In this document: positions 1-9,209 of the stretch, piece by piece
Layout: each line of letters begins with the position of its first letter
How positions within the stretch are numbered: the first letter of the stretch is position 1
Assembly (NCBI GenBank): GCA_051295955.1
Contig: JBPDWA010000001.1
Location: 186,001-250,000, forward strand
DNA from: Enterococcus faecalis_A
Lineage (GTDB): Bacteria > Bacillota > Bacilli > Lactobacillales > Enterococcaceae
Direction: 5' to 3'
DNA: 64,000 nucleotides
Translations under genes and position numbers: made by a program
Notes under the pieces: generated by a model
What the model was told of the DNA's origin: nothing
What the model saw: only the letters and a program-made list of their open reading frames with translations
Database searches by the model: none

Positions 1-1
1 G

Positions 2-1072
2 GATAATGCGGTTGACTTGTTAAACACACTGGACAAAGGTCAAAAAGCTAAGTACTTAAGCTTATTGAGTGCCGAAGATGCTGGAGAAATCAAAAAACTG
101 TTACATTATGAGGACGAAACGGCCGGCGCCATCATGACGACGGAATTTGTGTCTATTGTGGCGAATCAAACGGTCCGCTCGGCTATGTATGTTTTAAAAA
201 ATCAAGCTGACATGGCTGAAACGATTTATTACGTTTACGTAGTTGATCAAGACAATCATTTGGTGGGTGTTATTTCCTTACGGGATTTAATTGTCAATGA
301 GGACGACACTATGATCGCTGATATTTTAAATGAGCGGGTTATTTCCGTCCATGTAGGAGACGACCAAGAAGATGTCGCTCAAACGATTCGTGACTATGAC
401 TTTCTAGCAGTTCCTGTAACGGATTACGAAGATCATTTGCTAGGAATTGTGACTGTTGACGATATTATTGACGTCATTGATGATGAAGCGGCCAGCGATT
501 ATTCTGGTTTGGCCGGGGTTGACGTTGAAGAAGTTAGTGAGAATCCAATTAAAGCCGCTTCCAAACGTTTGCCGTGGCTGATTACACTACTTTTTTTAGG
601 CATGTCTACGGCTTCTTTGATTAGTAATTACGAAGTGTTGGTTAGTAAAGCTAGCATTTTAGCCGTCTTTATTTCGCTGATTACCGGAACAGCTGGTAAC
701 GCCGGAACGCAATCACTGGCGGTGGCTGTACGACGTTTAGCAATAAAAGATGAAAAAGACAGTAACTTCGTACGCTTGATCTTAAGTGAAGTCTTAACCG
801 GTATCGTCACAGGAGCTGTTACCGGGGTAACGATTATGGTGGTTGTAGGTGTTTGGCAACACAATCTGCCACTAGGTTTTGTCATTGGTATGGCGATGTT
901 GTGTGCTATCACCGTAGCTAATTTAGCCGGTAGTTTTATTCCAATGTTAATGGATAAACTGGGTTTTGATCCGGCCGTTGCCAGCGGTCCTTTTATCACT
1001 ACGTTAAGCGACTTAACCAGCGTGCTGATTTACTTCAACATCGCTAGCTTATTTATGCAATATTTTATTTAA
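2..1072 (+). CDS. mgtE: Magnesium transporter MgtE, 5' end cut by the window edge
   Basis: MgtE is a homodimeric inner-membrane Mg2+ channel gated by its cytoplasmic N and CBS domains. The frame is open back to the first base, so the real start lies outside the window; about 355 residues of a usual ~450 are present. Visible in order are the end of the N domain, two CBS domains (roughly the first 165 residues, ending near DIIDVIDDEA) and five hydrophobic segments from about residue 190, starting at LPWLITLLFLG. The family pattern GTAGNAGTQS is present in the membrane part. A hairpin terminator follows. Only the missing N-terminus is uncertain. Confidence 0.93.
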   Translation, partial: DNAVDLLNTLDKGQKAKYLSLLSAEDAGEIKKLLHYEDETAGAIMTTEFVSIVANQTVRSAMYVLKNQADMAETIYYVYVVDQDNHLVGVISLRDLIVNEDDTMIADILNERVISVHVGDDQEDVAQTIRDYDFLAVPVTDYEDHLLGIVTVDDIIDVIDDEAASDYSGLAGVDVEEVSENPIKAASKRLPWLITLLFLGMSTASLISNYEVLVSKASILAVFISLITGTAGNAGTQSLAVAVRRLAIKDEKDSNFVRLILSEVLTGIVTGAVTGVTIMVVVGVWQHNLPLGFVIGMAMLCAITVANLAGSFIPMLMDKLGFDPAVASGPFITTLSDLTSVLIYFNIASLFMQYFI

Positions 1073-1128
1073 ACAGAGAAAGAGAAGCAGCCGGAAAAGT
1101 TGCAGAAACAATGCATCAATAAAAAAAT

Positions 1129-1168
1129 GACGAGAAACTCACTGGTATTGAAACAGTGATGCTCGTCT
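1129..1168 (+). terminator. Terminator after mgtE
   Basis: GACGAG and CTCACTG pair with CAGTGA and CTCGTC, giving a hairpin with a small internal loop, followed by TTCTTTTG. It lies about 60 bases past the mgtE stop. The U-tract is imperfect. Confidence 0.6.
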
Positions 1169-1277
1169 TCTTTTGCGGGGCTTGTTTAGCCAAGGTTCTG
1201 GTACTGGTTGCTAGTTTTGAGCACATCAACATCGCTGACCTTTTTTGCTGGTTTTAGTTAACCATGCCAATCTGGGA

Positions 1278-1307
1278 AACAAAAAGCCACTTGCTAAACA
1301 AGTGGCA
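1278..1307 (-). terminator. Terminator after cutC
   Basis: Read on the minus strand, GCCACTTG-TTTAG-CAAGTGGC is followed by TTTTTGTTT. This perfect 8-bp stem with a U-tract lies downstream of the cutC stop. Confidence 0.75.
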
Positions 1308-1393
1308 GTAAATGATTTTATCTCAGTAAGAAAATTAGTGTCCGTAATTCTGGGAGTAGGTCTTTTGCTGCTAGCTTCTGCTTGATTGCTAGG

Positions 1394-2023
1394 TCAAACG
1401 ATCTTTGTTCCATGGACTTCGGTTACTTGTAAAGTGTCCTGAACCAATTGTGCATTGTCAGTAGTGATACCGCCGCCTGGTAAGATGATCAAACGATTGT
1501 TTGCGTACTCGATCAATTCTTGCAGATGGTCAAAGTTTGCCGTAATTGGTGTGTCGGCTGCTCCACCATGAGTTAAAATGCGGGTAACACCTTTTTCTGC
1601 TAACCAATCAATAGCCTGTAATTGTTTTTCTTTTGATAACTGATCAAAGGCCATATGAAAGGTAATCTGCAAACCTTCAGCTGTTTCAATCAACAATTCT
1701 AAAGCCTCTTCATCCAACCAATTATCTTCGGTTAAACAACCAAAAACGACACCATCGGTTCCAAGCTTTTTGACTTCAATTAAATCGGTATGCATAATTT
1801 TTAGTTCAATATCATTGTAAACAAAATTCCCGCCCCGTGGACGAATCATCGTCATTACCGGAACGCTATGTTCTCCTGCGTAGGCTAAGACTTCTTCGAT
1901 TACTCCTGTGCTAGGAGTTGTTCCGCCAACGGCTAGGTTATCGCATAATTCGATTCGTTTCGCTCCTTTTTGAATTGCTATGGGAATCTCCGTATAATTT
2001 TCTGCACAAAATTCTTTAATCAT
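1394..2023 (-). CDS. cutC: CutC family protein (copper homeostasis)
   Basis: CutC proteins are cytosolic TIM-barrel proteins linked to copper homeostasis; their exact biochemical role is unsettled. The N-terminus MIKEFCAEN and the motif KRIELCDNLAVGGTTPS are characteristic. The start is set at 2023 because AAGGAG lies 8 bases upstream. The longer open frame to 2056 has no such site and adds 11 atypical residues. The resulting 209 aa is normal for the family. It is monocistronic, divergent from the rRNA methyltransferase gene, with a hairpin terminator downstream. Confidence 0.92.
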   Translation of the reverse strand: MIKEFCAENYTEIPIAIQKGAKRIELCDNLAVGGTTPSTGVIEEVLAYAGEHSVPVMTMIRPRGGNFVYNDIELKIMHTDLIEVKKLGTDGVVFGCLTEDNWLDEEALELLIETAEGLQITFHMAFDQLSKEKQLQAIDWLAEKGVTRILTHGGAADTPITANFDHLQELIEYANNRLIILPGGGITTDNAQLVQDTLQVTEVHGTKIV

Positions 2024-2143
2024 CTGGTCCGCTCCTTGCGTTTTTCTCACAAGCATTGTACCATAGTTCTGCTTCGTTCCAAAATATTGCCATAACGCTC
2101 AACTAAGTGAATGGATTAATAAGAATAAAAAAGGAGCTATCTG

Positions 2144-2989
2144 ATGTTAAAAAAAATTGAAATTGCACAGCAGTGGTTGCATAACCATGCCACTTATTTT
2201 CGCTGTCCCATCTGTCAGCATGCTGTTACTGCTCAAGCAGATGGTCTAATTTGTTCAAATAAGCATCAATTTGACTTATCTAAAAAAGGCACTCTTTACT
2301 TTTTGAATCACGGGATACAAACCGATTATAATAAAAAAATGTTTACTGCACGCGGGCAAATGATCCAAGCAGGCATGTATGAACCTTTGCTGACAGAAAT
2401 GGCTGGTTATCTTTTTTCAGCAACAACGATCGTAGATGTAGGTTGTGGAGAAGGCAGTTTTTTGCATGAATTAACTCATAAAGGGTTAAAAGGTGAGCTG
2501 ATTGGTTTTGATCTATCAAAAGCGGGGATTTATCTAGCCAGTAATCAACCAATTGACGCTTTTTGGTGTGTAGCAGATTTAACAAACTTACCTTTTGCTA
2601 ATAATAGTATGGATGTTGTTTTAAATATTTTTTCCCCTTCGCACTATCGCGAATTTCAGCGAGTTTTAGCTCCTGATGGACTCGTTATTAAAGTCATTCC
2701 TGAAGTTCACTATTTAAAGGAACTGCGACAAGCCTTTTATCCTGATGATCAGACAAAACAGAGCTATTCCAATAATAAAGTTCGTATGCGTTTTAGTGAG
2801 GAATTACACATAGTTGCTGATAAACGAATCACTTATCGGTTTGAAATCCCACAAAAACGACGTTTGGACTTGCTGGAAATGTCGCCGTTGGAGTGGCAAG
2901 TAGCAGAAACCATTAAGCAAAAGGTGCAGCAAAATCCTCTGGAAGCAATCACGATTGACGTCCGCATGTTAGTTGGACGAAAAAATTAG
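2144..2989 (+). CDS. rlmA: 23S rRNA (guanine-N1) methyltransferase, RlmA/TlrB type
   Basis: This is a SAM-dependent methyltransferase that modifies a guanine in hairpin 35 of 23S rRNA (G745 or G748 type; the position cannot be told from sequence). The N-terminal zinc-binding pattern is visible as Cys21, Cys24, Cys37 and His41 (FRCPIC, then LICSNKH). The SAM-binding motif is IVDVGCGEGSF, followed by a typical Rossmann-fold methyltransferase region. Length is 281 aa. AAGGAG stands 7 bases before the ATG. It is divergent from cutC. In related organisms this family can affect macrolide and lincosamide sensitivity; that is family knowledge, not shown here. Confidence 0.88.
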   Translation: MLKKIEIAQQWLHNHATYFRCPICQHAVTAQADGLICSNKHQFDLSKKGTLYFLNHGIQTDYNKKMFTARGQMIQAGMYEPLLTEMAGYLFSATTIVDVGCGEGSFLHELTHKGLKGELIGFDLSKAGIYLASNQPIDAFWCVADLTNLPFANNSMDVVLNIFSPSHYREFQRVLAPDGLVIKVIPEVHYLKELRQAFYPDDQTKQSYSNNKVRMRFSEELHIVADKRITYRFEIPQKRRLDLLEMSPLEWQVAETIKQKVQQNPLEAITIDVRMLVGRKN

Positions 2990-3020
2990 TATTTTTTGTG
3001 AAGAAATATCGAAAAAAACC

Positions 3021-3049
3021 TTGCAAAGGTCTAACAATGGTGTTATATT
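3021..3049 (+). promoter_or_regulatory. Sigma-A promoter for the RNA element upstream of trmL
   Basis: TTGCAA at 3021-3026 and TATATT at 3044-3049 are separated by 17 bases. Transcription should start near 3056, about 185 bases before trmL and immediately ahead of three hairpins. Confidence 0.7.
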
Positions 3050-3055
3050 AATTGC

Positions 3056-3168
3056 AAGTTGTTTTTCATTGGTTTTTATCAGGTTCCTGTTCTGATAAAA
3101 GTTAGTGAAAAGAGCTTCACTAACGTAACGACTCGCAGTGCTGGACACCGAGGCGATACGTTTTTTTT
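3056..3168 (+). ncRNA. Candidate structured leader or small RNA with terminator
   Basis: After the promoter come three stem-loops. The first is TTTTATCAG / CTGATAAAA (3074-3100). The second is GTTAGTGAA / TTCACTAAC (3101-3124). The third is a bulged hairpin, CGTA..TCGC..GTG / CAC..GCGA..TACG (3124-3160), followed directly by eight T. It is either a free small RNA of about 110 nt or a terminating leader of trmL, whose start is 75 bases further on. I do not recognise it as any named riboswitch or T-box: there is no specifier stem and no AGGGTGG element. Confidence 0.5.
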
Positions 3169-3242
3169 ATGGACTTTTTATAAAATGAACTAACTTTACT
3201 TGTCTGTTATTATTCACGTCTTACGATGAAAGGAACAAACGG

Positions 3243-3749
3243 ATGACCAACCATATTGTTTTATTTGAACCGCAAATCCCAGCGAATACTGGAAATATTG
3301 CTCGGACTTGTGCAGCAACCAATTCACCATTACATCTCATTGAGCCGTTAGGTTTTTCTACGGATGATAAACACTTAAAGCGTGCTGGCTTGGACTATTG
3401 GCATGACGTTGATATTACTTATCATGAAAGTTTAGCGGTTTTTTTAACGTATGCTAACGGAAAAAATTTGCATTTAGTCACAAAGTTTGCCAATCAAACC
3501 TATAGTCAGCGGAACTATGCTAATGGAGAAGATCATTATTTTCTGTTTGGGAAAGAAACAACAGGCTTGCCGGAAGCCTTTATGCGGGAAAATGCAGAGA
3601 AATGTATTCGAATTCCTATGAATGATCAACACGTTCGTTCACTGAATTTATCCAATACAGCTGCATTGATTGTCTATGAGGCACTCCGTCAGCAAGGATT
3701 TCCCAATTTAGAATTGAGTCATCATTACGAAAACGACAAACTGGATTAA
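3243..3749 (+). CDS. trmL: tRNA (cytidine/uridine-34-2'-O)-methyltransferase TrmL
   Basis: TrmL is a SPOUT-class enzyme that 2'-O-methylates the wobble base of tRNA-Leu isoacceptors using SAM. The N-terminal FEPQIPANTGNIARTCAAT and the C-terminal trefoil-knot motifs (FLFGKETTGLPEAF, then IRIPM and RSLNLSNTAALIVYEALRQ) are diagnostic. Its 168 aa is slightly longer than the ~155 aa enzymes. GAAAGGA precedes the ATG. It is transcribed alone, behind the structured RNA element, with a strong terminator downstream. Confidence 0.93.
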   Translation: MTNHIVLFEPQIPANTGNIARTCAATNSPLHLIEPLGFSTDDKHLKRAGLDYWHDVDITYHESLAVFLTYANGKNLHLVTKFANQTYSQRNYANGEDHYFLFGKETTGLPEAFMRENAEKCIRIPMNDQHVRSLNLSNTAALIVYEALRQQGFPNLELSHHYENDKLD

Positions 3750-3822
3750 ACAAAAGCTAGCCTTATCGTAATAAAAAAGTGATGATTACCCAATCTAGTG
3801 AGGAAGAATAAACTAAATGCAT

Positions 3823-3862
3823 AAGCGCAAGAAGCAGGGATGATTCCTCTTGCGCTTTTTTA
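3823..3862 (+). terminator. Terminator after trmL
   Basis: AAGCGCAAGA pairs with TCTTGCGCTT around a 14-base loop region and is followed by TTTTTATAT. Confidence 0.8.
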
Positions 3863-3975
3863 TATCTTCTTTTTTACAAAGAAAGAACATGGCAATTTCT
3901 CACTGAAAATGATACACTGAAAAGCAGAAATCATAGGAAGAAAAAATCACCATAAATAAAGTTTGGAGTAAAAAA

Positions 3976-4608
3976 ATGAAAGTATATTTTACCCGTCACG
4001 GCAAAACAGAATGGAACCAACAACTACGTTTTCAAGGAATGTCAGGGGACTCTCCCTTATTGCCGGAAAGTTACGCAGAAATCAAATTATTGGGGCAATT
4101 TCTCAAAGATGTGCCTTTTGAAGCGATTTATTCCAGTACTTCTTTGCGAGCTAGAAAGACAGCTATTGCCATCAACGAAGAATTAAACCAACCTGCTGAG
4201 ATCATTTATACTGATGAACTGAAAGAGTTGGGGTTAGGAGCGCTGGAAGGACAGTTAATCCAAGAAATGAAACTGGTATACGGACAACAATTGGAGCATA
4301 TGCGTTATCGCTTGGATCAATATGACCCATCAGCTTTTCAAGGAGAGCCGATCACTTCAGCCATTGAGCGAATTACCAAAGTAGTGACGGAAGCTGTTAA
4401 GAACAGTAGTGGCCCATTACTATTTGTAGGTCATGGGGCTTCAATGACTGCTGCCATTCAGTCAATGGCTGGTAAAAATATGGATCAGTTGCGGTCAATG
4501 GGCGGTTTAAGCAACAATAGTTTGTCAGTTTTAGAAACTAGTGAACCTGACAATAAATTACCGTACCACTTGGAAATTTGGAATGATACATCGTTTTTAA
4601 CCAAGTAA
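3976..4608 (+). CDS. Histidine phosphatase (phosphoglycerate mutase-like) family protein
   Basis: This belongs to the histidine phosphatase superfamily. The N-terminal TRHGKTEWN carries the phospho-accepting His, and the second catalytic His is in FVGHGASM. Length is 210 aa. Family members include cofactor-dependent mutases, sugar phosphatases and alpha-ribazole phosphatase, and the substrate cannot be assigned from sequence. A good site (TTTGGAG) precedes the ATG. It ends 38 bases before recD2 on the same strand, so the two may be cotranscribed. Confidence 0.85.
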   Translation: MKVYFTRHGKTEWNQQLRFQGMSGDSPLLPESYAEIKLLGQFLKDVPFEAIYSSTSLRARKTAIAINEELNQPAEIIYTDELKELGLGALEGQLIQEMKLVYGQQLEHMRYRLDQYDPSAFQGEPITSAIERITKVVTEAVKNSSGPLLFVGHGASMTAAIQSMAGKNMDQLRSMGGLSNNSLSVLETSEPDNKLPYHLEIWNDTSFLTK

Positions 4609-4646
4609 TATCCAAGAAATTGAGAAAAGAGGTGACAGGCGAGAGG

Positions 4647-7250
4647 ATGACGTTATTTGATGCAGAGACTGAAAAAGAATATATCGTAGGTACCGTTCAA
4701 GCAATTTTTTTTGAAAATCCTAGTAATTTCTACAAAGTAGTTTTAGTGAAAGTGAGTGATACGAACACTGACTATTTAGAGAAAGAAATTGTCGTTACGG
4801 GTAGCTTCGGACAAGTTCAAGAGCAGGAACTTTATCGTTTTTACGGCCATTTTGTCGATCACCCTCGCTATGGACGCCAATTTCAAATTGATAGCTATCA
4901 GCAAGAACGGCCGACTTCTGCCGGTGGCGTTGTCAGTTATTTATCCAGCGATAAATTTCCTGGTATTGGGAAACGAACTGCCGAAAAAATTGTTGAAGTT
5001 TTAGGAGAAGATGCGATTGATCGTATCATCGAAACCCCTGAAACCTTAAAAGAAGTCAGCATTTTAAATGAAAAAAAACGCCAAACGATTGTGGAGACAA
5101 TTCGTTTAAATCATGGCATGGAACAAGTAATTGTTGGTTTGAATCGCTATGGCTTCGGGAGTCAGCTGGCTTTTTCAATCTATCAAACTTATAAAGAAGA
5201 AACGTTAAAGGTTATCCAAGAAAATCCTTACCAACTAGTGGAAGATATCGAAGGAATTGGCTTTAAACGAGCCGATGGCATTGCTGAGCAACTGGGCATT
5301 CAAGCGGACTCTGCCGTGCGGATTCGTGCAGCGGTACTTCATGAAATTTTTGATCTTTCAGTTCGTTCGGGAAATACTTATGTGCCAGCTGAGGAATTAT
5401 TACAAGCAACAATTCGGACCTTGGAAGCCAGTCGACCTATAGAAATTCAACCTGAACAAGTGGCTAATCAAATCATCGAATTAGTTCAAACCGGAAAAAT
5501 GCAACAAGAAGAAACCAAATTATTTGAGAATAGCTTGTACTTTTCTGAGTGGGGCATTGGAACGGCAGTTCAACGATTACTATCACGCAAAAAAGAAATT
5601 CACTATGAGCAAGCAGAAATTGAGAAAACAATTCGCATCATTGAAAAACGTTTGGACATTCAATATGGCGCTTCACAGCAAGCGGCACTCGAACAAGCGA
5701 TCAAATCGTCACTCTTTCTTTTAACAGGAGGCCCGGGAACTGGTAAAACAACGGTCATTAATGGTATTGTTTCCCTTTTTGCTGAGTTGAATGGGTTGTC
5801 TTTAGATGTGAAAGATTATACCCAAGAGATGTTTCCTATTTTATTGGCGGCACCGACTGGCAGAGCGGCCAAACGTATGAACGAGACGACTGATTTGCCG
5901 GCCAGTACCATTCATCGGCTACTAGGCTTAACTGGTCGTGAGAAAAATCCTAGCTTATCAGCAAAAGAGCTGGAAGGCGGACTTTTGATTGTCGACGAGA
6001 TGTCTATGGTGGATACTTGGTTAGCCAATACGCTTTTTAAAGCAATTCCGACCAATATGCAAGTCATTTTAGTAGGAGACAAAGATCAGCTGCCTTCAGT
6101 AGGACCTGGGCAAGTGCTGCATGATTTATTGGAAATAAAGGAAATTCCTCAGCTGGAATTAAATGAAATATATCGTCAAGGCAATGGTTCCAGCATTATT
6201 CCGTTGGCTCATGATATCAAAGAAGGACGTTTGCCTGCAGATTTTACCGTAAACCAAAAAGACCGTTCATTTTTTGCCAGTGATGCTTATCAAATTGAAA
6301 CGTATGTCCGTCAAATTGTGACTAAAGCAAAGGCGAAGGGCTTTACCTCACAAGACATTCAATTATTAGCGCCAATGTATCGTGGTGTAGCTGGGATTGA
6401 TGCGTTAAATAAAATGATGCAGGAGATTTTTAATCCTAACGATGGACGCAAAAAAGAGGTCAAATGGAATGATACAGTGTACCGAATCGGCGATAAAGTT
6501 CTACAACTAGTCAATACACCGGAATTAAATGTTTTTAATGGTGATATGGGCGAAATTGTCGGCATTATTTTAGCCAAAGAATCAGAGGATAAAGTGGATG
6601 AATTAGTTATCCAATTTGATAGCAATGAAGTGACCTACAAGCGAAATGAGTGGAATAAAATTACATTATCGTATTGCTGTTCGATTCACAAAGCTCAAGG
6701 CAGTGAATTTAAAATGGTGATTTTGCCAATGGTTCAACAATATCATCGGATGCTGCAACGAAACTTACTTTATACAGCGGTCACACGCAGTAAAGAATTG
6801 TTGATTCTTTTAGGAGAAAGACGAGCCTTTGAAGCCTGTGTAACCAATAAGTCTGCAAGCCGTTTAACAATGCTGAAAGAGCGAATTGTGACGGCTGATG
6901 AGATGTCTTTAACCACTCGGACAAAACTAGCGGCTTATGAAGATGGGTTAACGAAAGACTCTCCCTTTGATCAAGAAAATGGTAATGAAGAGTCAGCTAA
7001 TGATTATGACGCAGCCGTAAAAAAAGAGCGGCCGGCTACAATCAATGAGTCTGCTGCAGATTATGGTGAGACTATTTCATTGTTTTTTGAAGATGAAGCC
7101 AAGAAAACCTCAAGTAAAAGTGAGACCGATCAGCTCAGCGAATCAGAAAAAGAACCATATCTAACTTTGCAGATGATTCAACAAAATAAAATCGATCCTA
7201 TGATTGGGATGGAAGGAGTAACGCCAGCTCACTTTTTATCTGAAAGCTAG
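4647..7250 (+). CDS. recD2: RecD2-type SF1B DNA helicase (YrrC)
   Basis: RecD2 is a 5'-3' DNA helicase found in bacteria lacking RecBC; in Bacillus it supports fork progression and repair. The N-terminal OB-like region is followed by helix-hairpin-helix segments (FPGIGKRTAEKI near residue 105; YQLVEDIEGIGFKRAD). Then come Walker A GGPGTGKTT (about residue 360), Walker B DEMSMVDT, GDKDQLPSVGPGQVL and the C-terminal motif TLSYCCSIHKAQGSEF. An acidic low-complexity tail follows. ATG 4647 is preferred: AGAGGTG lies 12 bases upstream and GAGAGG abuts it. In-frame GTG 4632 and TTG 4620 are alternatives. The gene is 867 aa, somewhat longer than the ~800 aa family norm because of the tail. Confidence 0.93.
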   Translation: MTLFDAETEKEYIVGTVQAIFFENPSNFYKVVLVKVSDTNTDYLEKEIVVTGSFGQVQEQELYRFYGHFVDHPRYGRQFQIDSYQQERPTSAGGVVSYLSSDKFPGIGKRTAEKIVEVLGEDAIDRIIETPETLKEVSILNEKKRQTIVETIRLNHGMEQVIVGLNRYGFGSQLAFSIYQTYKEETLKVIQENPYQLVEDIEGIGFKRADGIAEQLGIQADSAVRIRAAVLHEIFDLSVRSGNTYVPAEELLQATIRTLEASRPIEIQPEQVANQIIELVQTGKMQQEETKLFENSLYFSEWGIGTAVQRLLSRKKEIHYEQAEIEKTIRIIEKRLDIQYGASQQAALEQAIKSSLFLLTGGPGTGKTTVINGIVSLFAELNGLSLDVKDYTQEMFPILLAAPTGRAAKRMNETTDLPASTIHRLLGLTGREKNPSLSAKELEGGLLIVDEMSMVDTWLANTLFKAIPTNMQVILVGDKDQLPSVGPGQVLHDLLEIKEIPQLELNEIYRQGNGSSIIPLAHDIKEGRLPADFTVNQKDRSFFASDAYQIETYVRQIVTKAKAKGFTSQDIQLLAPMYRGVAGIDALNKMMQEIFNPNDGRKKEVKWNDTVYRIGDKVLQLVNTPELNVFNGDMGEIVGIILAKESEDKVDELVIQFDSNEVTYKRNEWNKITLSYCCSIHKAQGSEFKMVILPMVQQYHRMLQRNLLYTAVTRSKELLILLGERRAFEACVTNKSASRLTMLKERIVTADEMSLTTRTKLAAYEDGLTKDSPFDQENGNEESANDYDAAVKKERPATINESAADYGETISLFFEDEAKKTSSKSETDQLSESEKEPYLTLQMIQQNKIDPMIGMEGVTPAHFLSES

Positions 7251-7293
7251 AGAAACAGGAAAAATCAATTAGAAAACTAGGTTTTCCGATCTT

Positions 7294-7340
7294 AAAAAGT
7301 CGGCTAAAATCATTGATTGTTGATTTTAACCGACTTTTTT
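7294..7340 (+). terminator. Terminator after recD2
   Basis: AAAAAGTCGGcTAAAATCA pairs with TGATTTTAacCGACTTTTTT around an 8-base loop. The symmetric A and T flanks suggest it may work in both directions. Confidence 0.85.
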
Positions 7341-7559
7341 ATTTGGGGATAAAATCAAGTCTTCAATGTCATCAATAAAGGGATTATAGGTTTTATGGAT
7401 AAAGAATTTAATATAAATTATTTCTTTCTTTTGCGTTTCAATTCTTATAAATGACTCAAAAACTCAACCTTTGATACATAAAAAACGGTAGTACAGTTTA
7501 ACAGATTAAATTTAGCTAGACCTATCAATCGCATGTTCCAAATGACTAGAAAAAGTTTC

Positions 7560-7911
7560 TTACAAAAAAAGCCTTATACTAATTGACAGCTTAATGACAT
7601 AATAAACCGCTGCATACACTTTGTATTGCTTCAGCTCTTTGACTCTCGCTTCATGAAAGGCTTGTTCTTGTTTTCTTATCTTTTCTGCTCGTAGTTGCCA
7701 CTTTTGGGAAACGGTGGTCGTCCACTGTAGTCTTTTGGAATGGAACAACTACTGCCTGTCCACACACCGCCTGCTTGGGTGGCACTTTGGTTAACCAACG
7801 CTTCTAGTTCGGCAATGGGGCAAAGATTTTCGGCGAACTGGCATAAAAAGTGAGGAGTCTGTTCAATTTGTCTTGTAATACTTTTTTGGTATCAATCAGT
7901 GTTTCGCTCAT
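7560..7911 (-). pseudogene. Frameshifted remnant of an unrecognised small protein
   Basis: On the minus strand an ATG at 7911 opens MSETLIDTKKVLQDKLNRLL and stops after 35 codons (TAG at 7804-7806). The protein-like reading then jumps frame (FAENLCPIAELEALVNQS, AGGVWTGSS) and jumps again (EKIRKQEQAFHEARVKELK, YKVYAAVYYVIK). At least two frameshifts are needed to join these into one ~115-aa helical product. The family is not recognised. No ribosome binding site is convincing at the ATG. The rest of the 7341-8169 gap holds nothing else I can support. Confidence 0.45.
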
Positions 7912-8169
7912 GCGATTCTGTTAAGTCAATTGTCGAAGTTTAAAGTTATCCCCTAAATCGCTCTGCTTAATTGTCGCTCGAAAGAAAGTCCAAACTGGCA
8001 ACTTAATTTGATCAGCTGTGTACTTTTTACTTTGAAGCGTAAATTTCTAATAGGGCAGTTCAGATATACTGCGAGAAGTCCAAGCTATACTTTGTTTATG
8101 GAATATGTGGCTTTTTTAAGAAATTTATTATTTGGAACGGATTACTGCTGTTTCTATTTTTTTCAGCGC

Positions 8170-9129
8170 TTAAAACCAAAAAAAGCGTGGTGTTGTTTCA
8201 AAAGCAAAATCGACGCTGCGCTGACCTAGAATTTCACCGTCAGCGTGAATAAATTGAGGCAAAGTGGAAACGATTCGAATTTTTTTTGAATGAAAATGAT
8301 GGAATTGCTTAGCTGCTGTGTGTTTTCCTCGAGCTAAAAGTAAAATCAACCAGAAAATTCGAAACAAAGAACCACGTTCGACAACTACTAAATCCACTAC
8401 TGGCTTCATAGGGTCAGCCTTTGGCAAAATCGCTACACCACCGCCAAAATAAGGATGATTTGTAACCGTACATAAAAAGGCTTTGCTAAAAGTGTGTTGT
8501 TTTCCATTTGCTTCCACTAAAATAGGAAATCCTTTTTGCTTAAATAGAACGTGCAAAATTGAAAAAAGATAAGAAAAAGAACCGAGATTAAATTTGTTCA
8601 AGGTGTTTTTGGAACGGGAAGTATTCGTTTTTTCGACAATAGCGGCATCCAAACCGATACCAAGATTGTTAGCAGCTAAACCCACTTCTTCTTGATTGGC
8701 TTCTCGATAGTGAATAACTTGTAATTCTTTTGGTGCTTCAACGCTTAAAAGTTGAGCCAAGGCTTGGTTAACATTGCCAGAGATACCAGCGCCCCGTGCA
8801 AAATCATTACCGGAGCCACAAGGAAGATAGCCTAAAGGAATTGTTGGATCAAAGCGGTCTAAAGTATTTAAAACATTATGCAATGTACCGTCACCACCTA
8901 AAACGACCAGTAGCGGAAATGCTTTTTCTTTCTGGTTGGCTGTCCACGGTTTTAAAGTTGTGAGAGCCAGTTCTTCTGTGAGCACCGATTCATGGCCGGC
9001 GTATTCAGTATAGTAAATGGTATAAGCTAATTTTCGCTTCTGTAACTGTTGCATTATTTTTTTGGCAGCTTGGGCGCCGTACCCGCCTTTTGCTTGCCCG
9101 TTAATTAAAAGATAATAATGAATGTCCAT
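8170..9129 (-). CDS. Diacylglycerol kinase family lipid kinase
   Basis: This is a soluble lipid kinase of the DagK/YegS/BmrU family that phosphorylates diacylglycerol or a related lipid with ATP. Diagnostic motifs are LINGQAKGGYG, VLGGDGTLHNVLN (the GGDGT nucleotide loop near residue 90) and PCGSGNDFARG. The C-terminal FIHADGEILG fits the family's second domain. Length is 319 aa. AGGAGG lies 7 bases before the ATG. The phosphatidic acid recycling role is inferred from family; the exact substrate is not visible. Confidence 0.88.
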   Translation of the reverse strand: MDIHYYLLINGQAKGGYGAQAAKKIMQQLQKRKLAYTIYYTEYAGHESVLTEELALTTLKPWTANQKEKAFPLLVVLGGDGTLHNVLNTLDRFDPTIPLGYLPCGSGNDFARGAGISGNVNQALAQLLSVEAPKELQVIHYREANQEEVGLAANNLGIGLDAAIVEKTNTSRSKNTLNKFNLGSFSYLFSILHVLFKQKGFPILVEANGKQHTFSKAFLCTVTNHPYFGGGVAILPKADPMKPVVDLVVVERGSLFRIFWLILLLARGKHTAAKQFHHFHSKKIRIVSTLPQFIHADGEILGQRSVDFAFETTPRFFWF

Positions 9130-9209
9130 GAGTTTCCTCCTATAACAATTTCTTATTATAACAGACGGAGCACCAAGTAAGGAGCTGAAATTTTAAAATT
9201 ACAAAGAAA

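Noticed and set aside
3124..3168. tracrRNA or T-box assignment for the third hairpin before trmL
   Set aside because: CACCGAGGCG recalls the tracrRNA end, but no cas genes, CRISPR repeats or anti-repeat lie nearby, and the T-box AGGGTGG sequence and specifier stem are missing.
8008..8229. 73-codon frame on the plus strand
   Set aside because: It overlaps the 3' end of the lipid kinase gene on the other strand, lacks a ribosome site, and its composition is not protein-like.
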